A stretch of 64,000 nucleotides of DNA from Kiloniella majae (GTDB lineage: Bacteria; Pseudomonadota; Alphaproteobacteria; Kiloniellales; Kiloniellaceae), in the NCBI RefSeq assembly GCF_002118315.1, contig NZ_MTSZ01000004.1, positions 62,001-126,000 of the forward strand, written 5' to 3'. Positions 53,491-62,000 of this stretch are shown here, one piece after another. A program made the position numbers and the translations under genes. The notes below the pieces were generated by a model that worked only from the letters and a program-made list of their open reading frames with translations, ran no database searches and was not told the origin of the DNA. The first letter of the stretch is position 1. Every line of letters starts with the position of its first letter.

Positions 53491-54192
53491 TTACTGTTTG
53501 GCAAAGTTTTGGTTACTTTGGTGCACGGCCATATCCATGATTGTTTCCATGATATCTGCACGCTGTATCAAAGTTGAGGCCTCTAATATTGCTTGCTTTT
53601 CTGCTGATGAAAAGGGGCAAATCATCGCAAGGGTATTTACCAGGCGATGATTGTTTGTATGTTCGATGGCTTTCCAGTCAGCATCAATATTGTTGACGTC
53701 AAAATAGCTCCGCAAACAGGACAAAAGTCGGGCACGGTCTAAGTCTTCGGACTCGGTATTTTCCAGATCCGGGCGATAGGGATTATAGTCCGGAAGAACA
53801 CGTCTGTAACCAAATTCAGCGGGTGTTTCTTCGGCTACATTATAACGAATTAGACCCTGTAAAGAGATCAGATATCGCCCGTCATCTGTCTCCATGAAGG
53901 ATGTTATGCGTCCAAGGCACCCGACTTTGTAGAGAGGCATCTTGTCATCATTCAAGATATCTTGATCTAGGGTATCTTTATCTAGAATACCGTGGGCAGG
54001 TTTGCTGTTTGGTTGAATCATACCAATGCACCGGCTTTGTCCCAGTGCATGATCAATCATGGTAAGATACCTAGGTTCGAAAACATTAAGCGGAAGCGTT
54101 CCCCCGGGTAGTAAAAGTGCGCCTTCCAATGGAAAAATAGGAAGTTCGCTTGGGAGCTCGTTAAACTTTGGGTCGAAGATACCACCGGTCAT
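53491..54192 (-). CDS. LON N-terminal (peptidase substrate-binding) domain protein
   Basis: The 233-residue protein is a stand-alone Lon N-terminal domain: LPIFPLEGALLLPGGTLPLNVFEPRYLTMIDHAL, CIGMIQP, KVGCLGRITSF, LQGLIRYNV, followed by a helical bundle. No ATPase or protease domain is present. Such proteins may bind substrate proteins, but their function is not settled. It is encoded 80 nt after the CnoX-like thioredoxin gene, in line with a proteostasis context. Confidence 0.93.
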   Translation of the reverse strand: MTGGIFDPKFNELPSELPIFPLEGALLLPGGTLPLNVFEPRYLTMIDHALGQSRCIGMIQPNSKPAHGILDKDTLDQDILNDDKMPLYKVGCLGRITSFMETDDGRYLISLQGLIRYNVAEETPAEFGYRRVLPDYNPYRPDLENTESEDLDRARLLSCLRSYFDVNNIDADWKAIEHTNNHRLVNTLAMICPFSSAEKQAILEASTLIQRADIMETIMDMAVHQSNQNFAKQ

Positions 54193-54272
54193 AGTATGCC
54201 TTTTACGACTGTATTATTAGGGGAACCCGCCTTAATTTTTTTGCTTGGTCTATAATCGCGCACTGATCAGTG

Positions 54273-55187
54273 TTAGCTAAAGAGCAACGAAGATAGTTTA
54301 CCGCGCGCTTTCATCGTCATGGGATCCATCATGCCCCAGGCTTCAAAAAATTTCAAAAGCTGAATACGCGCTGCATCATCATTCCATTCACGATCATGCT
54401 TGATAATATACAACAGATGATCAGCAGCTTCTTCGTGGCTGCCGTTTGCCTGTAGTGCCAATGCCAGATCAAACCTTGATTGATTATCGGTCTGGTCTGT
54501 CTCAACCTTGTTCTTCAGCGCAACAACTTCTTCGTTATCAAGGCTCTGACCTGCCAGTTCCAGTTTGGTCACAATTGCTGAAAATTCTGGTTTGATTTTT
54601 ACATCATCTGGCAGTTGATCAAACAGAGCCTGCGCTTCTTCTTCCATGTTAGCACTAATTTGGCACTCAAGCATACCAATAAGCGCTGGTTCATTATCTG
54701 GTACGTGTTCCAGAATTTGACTATAGATTGACATCGCTGCCAAATCGTCTTGATTTTCCCGGGCCATTGCTGCTTGCTCAAGCGCGTCTGCAATAGGGTC
54801 GCCTTTAACACCCCCGGTTTTCTGGATCACAGTATCAATAAACTTGGTGATTTCGCTGGGGGGCAGAGCACCGTTGAAGCCATCAACAGGTTGTCCTTGG
54901 AAAAAAGCGTATACCATTGGTACGGATTGAACCCGTAACTGTGACGCCAGCATCTGATTTTCATCAATATTGACTTTGACCAGTTTTACAGCGCCTTTGG
55001 CTGCCATAACGGCCTGTTCGATGGCGGGCATCATTTGTTTGCATGGTCCACACCATGGCGCCCAAAAATCGACGAGAACCGGTTGGTTCATGGAAGCTTC
55101 CATGACATCTTTGGCAAAATCTTGCTGATTGGTGTCCTTGATCAGGTCAGCTTGGGGTGCTGGGGTGCTGCCGATGAGTTCTTCCAT
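54273..55187 (-). CDS. CnoX-like thioredoxin with C-terminal TPR-like domain
   Basis: The 304-residue protein joins a thioredoxin domain (residues 18-115; DFWAPWCGPCK with active-site Cys46 and Cys49) to a helical TPR-like region (~120-300), the layout of CnoX/YbbN co-chaperones that hold oxidised clients and pass them to GroEL or DnaK. The CxxC site is complete, unlike E. coli YbbN (SxxC), so it may keep redox activity as in Caulobacter CnoX. It heads a minus-strand group with the Lon-N, Trm112 and DUF971 genes. Confidence 0.94.
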   Translation of the reverse strand: MEELIGSTPAPQADLIKDTNQQDFAKDVMEASMNQPVLVDFWAPWCGPCKQMMPAIEQAVMAAKGAVKLVKVNIDENQMLASQLRVQSVPMVYAFFQGQPVDGFNGALPPSEITKFIDTVIQKTGGVKGDPIADALEQAAMARENQDDLAAMSIYSQILEHVPDNEPALIGMLECQISANMEEEAQALFDQLPDDVKIKPEFSAIVTKLELAGQSLDNEEVVALKNKVETDQTDNQSRFDLALALQANGSHEEAADHLLYIIKHDREWNDDAARIQLLKFFEAWGMMDPMTMKARGKLSSLLFS

Positions 55188-55347
55188 AGTTCAATATCCG
55201 AGCTTTAAAAGTTTATCCTTGAAGTGCAAAAATCCGGGAAGCAGATAGAGCTTTTGCTGTCCCAAACATTGACTTCAATTGTAGAACCTCAATCCTAGAG
55301 AATTTATACCTGACAAGATGAGGTTGAATTACCAGAACTGCAAGGGG

Positions 55348-55791
55348 TCAAGTTGCGTCTTGCGCAAGTTGTGCCAAATTATCCATATCCAGTTCTTCTG
55401 GCGGGTGATCGATCGCGGCCAGAAATTGCACAAGATCTGCAGGCTTGATTGAGGTGGTCATTGTATTGGTCAGGGGGTGCGAATTAATGGGTGACTGCTT
55501 CATCATTTGTGAATCGAGAACAACTTTTACGGCGTTGTCTTTATCATTGATTGCGGTAAAGGGCGAAACCGATCCGGGGGTGATGCCAAGAAATTCCATC
55601 AACCGATCTGCACTGCCAAAAGAAAGCTTCCCTGCACTCAAGACTTTTCCAAGTAACTTCATGTCGATTTTTCTGTCTTCAAGACAAACCAGAAGCCACA
55701 TCTGTCCCTTCTTGTTACGGAGGAAGAGGTTTTTTGTATGAGCACCGGGGAGATCGCTACAATGCTCTTTGGATTCTTCAACGGTATACAC
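55348..55791 (-). CDS. ProX/YbaK-type prolyl-tRNA editing protein (N-terminus uncertain)
   Basis: The protein belongs to the ProXp-ala/YbaK family, which hydrolyses mischarged aminoacyl-tRNAs. Hallmarks are GAHTKNLFLRNKKGQMWLLV, LSFGSADRLMEFLGITPGSVSPF and VKVVLDSQMM. The GTG at 55791 has no ribosome-binding site and would drop ~28 residues that the family has: upstream in the same frame the DNA reads TPDDLFKKLDALGIETTTIT then THPAV. That frame stays open only back to a TAA at 55900-55902, with no ATG, GTG or TTG. The true start may be a rare codon such as ATC 55881 (177 residues), or a base may be missing in the A7 run at 55882-55889. Confidence 0.85.
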   Translation of the reverse strand: MYTVEESKEHCSDLPGAHTKNLFLRNKKGQMWLLVCLEDRKIDMKLLGKVLSAGKLSFGSADRLMEFLGITPGSVSPFTAINDKDNAVKVVLDSQMMKQSPINSHPLTNTMTTSIKPADLVQFLAAIDHPPEELDMDNLAQLAQDAT

Positions 55792-56047
55792 GGCGGGATG
55801 GGTAATCGTTGTCGTTTCGATTCCAAGTGCGTCGAGTTTTTTAAAGAGATCGTCAGGGGTACAAGGGGTGCTGTTGGTGATATTTTTTTGCCTGCGTCTT
55901 TATGCAAAATTTGTTTATAATTAAGGGTATGCCTCGTTTTTTGTGTCTTTAAAACAGGAAAGAAGCAAGAAGGATTATTTTTTTGTGAAAAAAGCTCTTG
56001 CAAAGTCAAACTTCGTGGCGTAAATACCCCTCCACCAACACAGAGAC

Positions 56048-56122
56048 GCGGGCGTAGCTCAGTGGTAGAGCATCTCGTTGCCAACGAGAATGTCGTGAGT
56101 TCGAATCTCATCGCCCGCTCCA
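56048..56122 (+). tRNA. tRNA-Gly (anticodon GCC)
   Basis: The 75-nt gene folds into a complete cloverleaf. The acceptor stem is GCGGGCG (56048-56054) with CGCCCGC (56112-56118), followed by T and an encoded CCA. The D arm is GCTC/GAGC, the anticodon stem CTCGT/ACGAG with loop TTGCCAA and anticodon GCC, and the T arm GTGAG with GTTCGAATC and CTCAT. It reads GGC and GGU codons. An intrinsic terminator follows. Confidence 0.97.
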
Positions 56123-56130
56123 GTGTTATA

Positions 56131-56163
56131 TGAAAAAGACCCGGCTTTGGCCGGGTTTTTTCG
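56131..56163 (+). terminator. Intrinsic terminator after tRNA-Gly
   Basis: ACCCGGC (56139-56145), loop TTTG and GCCGGGT (56150-56156) form a 7-bp GC-rich stem, extended by an A-tract/T-tract, ending in TTTTTTCG. It begins 8-16 nt after the tRNA. Confidence 0.93.
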
Positions 56164-56276
56164 TTTTAAAATAAATCTTTATGAGAACTAAGCTGAAATT
56201 GATCGGCGAGATTTATAAAACAGGCTTTCGGGCAAAAATTTAGAAAAATCGATTATAACACTTCACTTTGAGTCGA

Positions 56277-57068
56277 TTAATTCACCTTCACTTCGATACC
56301 TGTCTCCAAACTCCAAAGAGACAAGCTGGGAAGATGTTTACCAAGTATCGCAGCGTGTTTGCCCTCTTTGATAAGTTCGTTCAAAGCCTCCTGCCATTTA
56401 TTGACCTCTTCCAAAGGCGTGTCCTTTGAGAATGCAAGATACATATCCGCTTGATTGAGGACTGCAATAGGCCTTACTTCCGTGAAGCTCAGGTTGCTTT
56501 TTTGCAGGTCGAAAGACATGGTAAGATCAGAGACTTGTAAGGCAGAAATTCGGCCACTTATCAAAAGATCCAACTGCTTGTCGACCTGATGAATGGGGAT
56601 TAAATTGTGAAAGGATAATTTTGCCAGTGCTTTATGCACGGCACCTTCTGCTTGTAATCCGATACTGTGAAGAGCTTTTAGATCCGAAATATCCTGTCCG
56701 GAAAAATCGGATGATTTTCTTATGAAAATGTAATCGCGTACACTGTAGAGTGGGCCAACCCAGTTGAACAGGTTTTCTCTTTCCTTTGTACGAGTGATGG
56801 AAAATATACCGGTATTAGGGGTGGAAAGCGCTGTGCGATAAGCCCTTTTCCAAGGGAAAACCTTAGGGGCGCTCGGTGTGCCTACTTTTTTTTGTAAAGC
56901 ACCGACAATATCAGCGCCAATTCCCTGAAGCTCGTTTTGCTCAAGATAGTTTAAGGGCGGGTAATTTTCTGTGACAAGTTGTATTTCTGATGCTTTTACC
57001 TCTGATGTCTTTACCGGGGAAATACTTAAAAACAGTAATAATATTATAAATGAGCGTAACAGTACCAT
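56277..57068 (-). CDS. Periplasmic amino-acid-type substrate-binding protein (SBP_bac_3)
   Basis: The ~263-residue protein is an extracellular solute-binding protein family 3 member. It has a signal peptide (VLLRSFIILLLFLSISPVKTSEVKAS), a VTENYPPLNYLEQNELQGIGADIV domain entry and the typical second-domain features SITRTKERENLFNWVGPL. The start is ATG 57068, with GAGGA 5 nt upstream. No ABC permease or ATPase lies nearby, so it may be a ligand sensor or a binding protein of a distant system. Many such orphan members lack transport genes. Confidence 0.88.
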   Translation of the reverse strand: MVLLRSFIILLLFLSISPVKTSEVKASEIQLVTENYPPLNYLEQNELQGIGADIVGALQKKVGTPSAPKVFPWKRAYRTALSTPNTGIFSITRTKERENLFNWVGPLYSVRDYIFIRKSSDFSGQDISDLKALHSIGLQAEGAVHKALAKLSFHNLIPIHQVDKQLDLLISGRISALQVSDLTMSFDLQKSNLSFTEVRPIAVLNQADMYLAFSKDTPLEEVNKWQEALNELIKEGKHAAILGKHLPSLSLWSLETGIEVKVN

Positions 57069-57328
57069 TATATCCTCGATTCCTAAGCCCCCCGATAATC
57101 TTATGATCATCAGAGACTACTATAGTATGTTTACTGTTAAAGATACTTTAAAAAAGCTTTGGTTGTCTGGCTCTGATGAACAGGGAAATTCTGGTATATT
57201 TTAACGATGATTCAGAGGGAAGTTATCTAATAGAGTGTTTCTTTTTTATGCTGGCTCTTTACCGGTACGCAGGATATAAAATTATCCGTTCTGTTTTGCT
57301 TGTATTAACTGTTTAACGAGTTACAGCC

Positions 57329-57535
57329 TTGGTTAAAAACCTTCTTGGGTATCTACTGTTTTTTATTTTTCTCGGGCTCTATTCTGCGGTGGTTATTTCG
57401 ATCGGGACAGACTGGCTTCCGGATCATCCTGTTGTACATCTTTTATACTACCCCTTTGTTGGACTTATCTGGGTTTACCCGGTAATTAAAGTGATGTTCT
57501 GGATGAAGCGACGGCGTGAAAGGCAAGAGAGTTAA
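57329..57535 (+). CDS. DUF2842 family membrane protein
   Basis: The 68-residue protein belongs to the alphaproteobacterial DUF2842 family: two hydrophobic helices (YLLFFIFLGLYSAVVISI and HLLYYPFVGLIWVYPVIKVMFW) with a basic tail RRRER. No function is known. The only start codon available is TTG 57329. The stop TAA overlaps the next ATG (TAATG), so the next gene is translationally coupled. Confidence 0.88.
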   Translation: MVKNLLGYLLFFIFLGLYSAVVISIGTDWLPDHPVVHLLYYPFVGLIWVYPVIKVMFWMKRRRERQES

Positions 57536-57930
57536 TGCAGTTGAACAGGTTCTCATGGTTATCGGTGTGGGTTTTTATCGCTGTAATCGTTGTGGCGCCA
57601 AGTGGTGCCAGATCCTTCGATAATCTTGGCCATGAAGAAACCCTGGATTTTTGTGTAACAGAACTTGGTAAACGCATAGGGGCCGAAAATGCCCTGAAGA
57701 TGGAAGAACACTGTGGGTGTGCTGCGGACCTTGCCCTGAAAAAAACGCCTGATTCTTTGAAGACGCCTTTGGTGCGTCTGGTGCGTCACCAGGGTTTAAG
57801 GCCTGAAGACCGTGCTGCACTCAAAGCTGAATCGGGAAATCTCTTTCTTTACATCGCAATGCTCGACAGTCATTGCCCTAAAATTTTGAGCGACCCACAG
57901 CTTCAAAAGCTGCTCTTGCCCTCACAATAG
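57535..57930 (+). CDS. Exported hypothetical protein
   Basis: This 131-residue protein has a signal peptide (WLSVWVFIAVIVVAPSGARS). Its mature part has four cysteines (DFCVTEL, EHCGC, DSHCPK) and is helical; I do not recognise the family. It shares one base with the DUF2842 gene and its 3' end overlaps the convergent gene at 57903-58256 by 28 nt. Confidence 0.7.
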   Translation: MQLNRFSWLSVWVFIAVIVVAPSGARSFDNLGHEETLDFCVTELGKRIGAENALKMEEHCGCAADLALKKTPDSLKTPLVRLVRHQGLRPEDRAALKAESGNLFLYIAMLDSHCPKILSDPQLQKLLLPSQ

Positions 57931-58256
57931 AGCCTGCATTCAGCAATAACATCACCCGCTTTATTTTCCAGTTTACTGTGCAAGGACTGTGGTCTGATTT
58001 GTTTCATGAACGACTTGCTAAAAGTCGTAAGTTCAAGGGAATGAACTTTTGCTTCCACCAGAAGACAGTATTGGCCTTCTCCTGCCGAGGCAGATAGATC
58101 GGCGAGCACATAGCATTGATTAAATGACAATTTATCTCTGATTGCGTCGACGGATAGCGACGGGGCAGAAAAGCTTAGTCTGATAAATCTGTAAGGGTTA
58201 GATAGCTTAGAGGAATTAGATCGGCTGTATTGCTGCGGCTGAGCTGAAGTATTCAT
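57903..58256 (-). CDS. Hypothetical protein
   Basis: A 117-residue open frame begins MNTSAQPQQYSRSNSSKLSNPYRFIRLSFSAPS and contains a strand-rich middle (CYVLADLSASAGEGQYCLLVEAKVHSL). I recognise no family and see no signal peptide. Protein-like composition and an ATGA overlap with an open frame upstream support it moderately. Its end overlaps the preceding convergent gene by 28 nt, which is unusual in length for real genes. Confidence 0.5.
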   Translation of the reverse strand: MNTSAQPQQYSRSNSSKLSNPYRFIRLSFSAPSLSVDAIRDKLSFNQCYVLADLSASAGEGQYCLLVEAKVHSLELTTFSKSFMKQIRPQSLHSKLENKAGDVIAECRLYCEGKSSF

Positions 58257-59028
58257 GATCGGATCTCGTGTGGCGAAGATTTAAACAAGCAGGCATGGTG
58301 ATGGTCGTTGACATTTTCATGTCCCCGGTCATTCGCGTGCTTGTGTACATTCGCGCAAATATTGCTGTGTCTATCCGATACATGCTCATAGAGTTACCTC
58401 TTCTCATGTTTTAATGCAAGTCGCAGATGAACAAGTCACAAAGGTGTCATCCTGTCTTATGTGCCAAAGGTGAGGTCTTGGGAATTTTTTGTGCGTGCTG
58501 TTGCTCCCAATATCCGGATTTATCCTTTTCTGGTTCTGTGTAGCCAGTCTTCCGCCTGTAAGTCTTCCACCTCTAGGGTTCATAATCTGTTGGCTCTAGA
58601 AGAAAGGAAAATTGTGGATATTTTACGGCCTGAAGGTGTTTCAAGGAAGATTGTGCGGTCGATGGTGACTTTGGTAGTGACGACTCTGGCAACTATGACT
58701 CTGATCGAATCTGTTCCGTAACCTGAGGGGCTAAATAGCTTTGATCCATGCCAAAAATAGATAATGCCAATGGACTCTTTTTGTTCTCTTCTATTCGGTG
58801 GTTTTATCCTATGCGCCTTAAACTTATGGGCGAAAATAATGTGGATAACTTTACTCTTTTGTAAGTATTGAAAAAATATCCTGTAGGCGACGCATTTTTT
58901 ACTAACAATGGTCCTGAAATAGGTTAACGTGGTTTGTCCTACACCTTTAAGGGCGGACCTGGGGTGAGGACGTCGAATAGAGCAATAACCTAATAATTAA
59001 AAAGCGACAGCGGTCCGAGGAAAGAATA
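58257..59028. other. Intergenic region upstream of the glutamate dehydrogenase gene
   Basis: About 770 nt with no secure gene. A minus-strand frame (58216-58389) has AGAGGT 7 nt before ATG 58389 but no recognisable protein; a plus-strand frame (58461-58721) looks random. Just before the dehydrogenase ATG is a strong ribosome-binding site GAGGAAAG (near 59016-59024). Confidence 0.45.
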
Positions 59029-62000
59029 ATGGCCATTCATGGCAATGACAGTACATCTGAATGTATTGATAAAGTAGTCAAACTGGTTCACAAAAAAATA
59101 AGCGCTGATAAAGCCCAGATGATTGAACAGTTTGTTCGCACTTTTTATGAAAACGTCCCACCGGATGATTTGCGTGAAGAGACAGCAGATAACCTTTTCG
59201 GGGCTGCTCTGGCTCTTTGGGGGCAGTTGTTACAGCGCAAAGCCGGAGAAAGTAAAATAAAGGTCTATAACCCACGACCTGAAGAGCACGGGTGGAAGTC
59301 GTCACATACCATTATCGAAGTCGTTAATGACGACATGCCGTTCCTTGTTGATTCGGTCACGGCGGCGCTGGAGCGTCTGGATGTTGAAGTACACTTGGTT
59401 GTACATCCCGTCCTTAGCTGTATCCGTGATACAAAGGGTAAACTTAGCGCGATAAATTCCAACGGTGGTGGCGAAGGTATCCTGACTGAATCTGTAATGC
59501 ACATACAGATCAGTGAGCAGGTTGCGGAAAGCCACACCCAGATAGCGCACGAGCTGACCAAAGTTTTTGAAGACGTCAAAGCTGCGGTCGAAGACTGGCA
59601 GCCGATGGTGGGCAAGATGGGCGATGTTATCAGCGAGCTCAAAAAATCACCGCCGTCTCTGTCCAAAACTGAAATTAGTGAATCCATTTCATTCCTTGAG
59701 TGGATGACTCAGGATAACTTTACCTTTCTTGGCTATCGCGAATACAAATTTGAAGGCGAAGGCACCAATTCAATTCTGAAGGTATTGCCGAATTCACTTG
59801 GTGTATTGCGCGATATTGATGTTCACGTTTTTGATGGTTTGAGGGATTTTGGATCTCTGCCCGCAGAAGTGCGGGATTTTATGACCAAGCCTGTTCTATT
59901 GCGCATCACAAAGGCGAACCGTCGTTCAACAGTACATCGCGCTGTGCATCTGGATACGATCGGTGTGAAGCGCTTTGATGATAAGGGCAAAGTGATCGGC
60001 GAAATTCTTTTCGCGGGTCTTTTAACCTCGACCGCCTATGCCCGTTCACCGAGTGATATCCCGCTTCTACGCCATAAGGTAAAAAAGGTTCTCGACAAGT
60101 CCGGCTTCAAGTCCGGTAGTCATGACAGCAAGGGTCTGGCGCATATTCTTGATACTTACCCTCGGGACGAACTGTTCCAGATTTCAAGCGCTGAACTATC
60201 CACAATCTCTCACGGCATTCTTCATTTACAAGAACGTCGTCGGATTGCGCTTTTTGTGCGCAAAGATCCTTTCGAACGTTTTGTTTCCTGTTTGACGTAC
60301 ATTCCGCGTGATCGCTTTGATACTGCACTGCGTCGGAAGATCGGAAGTCTTCTTTGTGAAGCCTATAATGGTCAGGTCAGTGCATTCTTTACACACCTGT
60401 CTGATACTGTCCTTGCCCGGGTTCATTTCATTATTAAAACCACACGTGGGCAGGTCCCGGATGTAGATGTCGCTGAACTGGAAGCTCGTATAGCTGACGC
60501 TGGTCGCTCTTGGCAGGATCGTTTGGAACGAGTTCTGATTGAAGACCGGGGTGAAGAACAAGGTATCCGGGCGATGCGTCGTCTTGGCGCTGCTTTCCCG
60601 GTCAATTATCAGGAACACTTTAACGAAAACGATGCGGTTTTTGATATCACCCGGGCTGAAGAAGCACTTGAAGGTGATGGCTTGGCGATGAATCTGTATC
60701 GTCCGCTTGGGGCTGATCCCGAGCAGGTTAGATTCAAGATTTATCTACGGGATAATCCGGTTCCATTGTCTGATGTCTTGCCGATGTTGGAAAACATGGG
60801 ACTGAAAGTTTTCAGTGAAATTCCTTATCACTTTAATTCTCTGGAAACCGGTGAAAACGTGTGGATGCACGACTTCAACATGGTCATATCCGGTGATCAG
60901 GAGATTTCTATTTCCCATCTGCGTGAAGGTTTCCACGAGGCCTTTGCCTCTGTCTGGCATGGGCAGATGGAAAACGATGGTTTTAACCGGCTGGTTCTAA
61001 TTGCGGGACTAAAGGTTCGTGAAGTCACTGTTCTTCGTGCTTATTGCAAGTATCTCTTACAGGCGCGCATTCCTTTCTCTCAAAGCTATATGGAACAGAC
61101 GCTGGCGAATAATCCAGATATTACCCGGATGCTTGTTGACCTCTTCCTTGTACGCTTTATGGGTAAAGGTACCGAGCGGGACGAACAGCTTGCAGACGAT
61201 CTCAATAGCAAGATCAATGAAGCGCTGGATAATGTCAGCAACCTCGATGAAGACAGAATTATTCGTCGTTTCCGCAATGTTATCGAATGCACGTTGCGGA
61301 CAAATTTCTTGCAGAAAACAGAAGAAGGCGATTTTAAAACCTATCTGTCGTTCAAGCTGAATTCGGAAAAAATCACCGATCTACCGCTACCAAGACCCTA
61401 TCGCGAGATCTTTGTCTATAGCCCGGATATTGAGGGTGTGCACTTACGGTTTGGCCCTGTTGCCCGTGGTGGGTTACGTTGGTCAGATCGGCGTGAAGAT
61501 TTCAGAACGGAAATTCTTGGCCTCGTCAAAGCACAGCAGGTCAAGAATTCGGTCATCGTGCCTGTGGGGTCTAAAGGCGGTTTTGTGGTCAAGAATCCGC
61601 CATCGGCCAGCGAAGGACGCGAAGCTTTTATTGCTTCAGGTATCGAGTGTTATAAAACCTTTATCCGTGGCTTGCTGGATCTAACCGATAATTTGGTGGC
61701 TGGCGAAGTTGTACCGCCTGAAAGATTGATTCGCCGTGACGGGGATGATCCTTATCTGGTTGTTGCGGCTGATAAAGGCACGGCAACTTTTTCTGATATC
61801 GCAAACGGCGTTTCTGCTGACTATGGCTTTTGGTTGGATGATGCTTTTGCCTCTGGTGGTTCTGCCGGCTATGACCATAAAAAAATGGGCATTACGGCCA
61901 AGGGCGCGTGGGAATCTGTTAAACGTCATTTCCGCGAATTGGGGAAAGATATTCAGTCCGAGCCTTTCACGGCGATCGGTGTTGGTGATATGTCTGGCGA

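Noticed and set aside
55659-56111. 150-codon minus-strand open frame across the tRNA-Gly gene
   Set aside because: It runs through the tRNA and is an alternative frame of the ProX-like gene.
58461-58721. 86-codon plus-strand open frame
   Set aside because: GTG start without ribosome-binding site, irregular composition, repeat-like end; no family recognised.
59265-59687. 140-codon frame antisense to the glutamate dehydrogenase gene
   Set aside because: Ser/Thr-rich antisense shadow of a well-supported gene.
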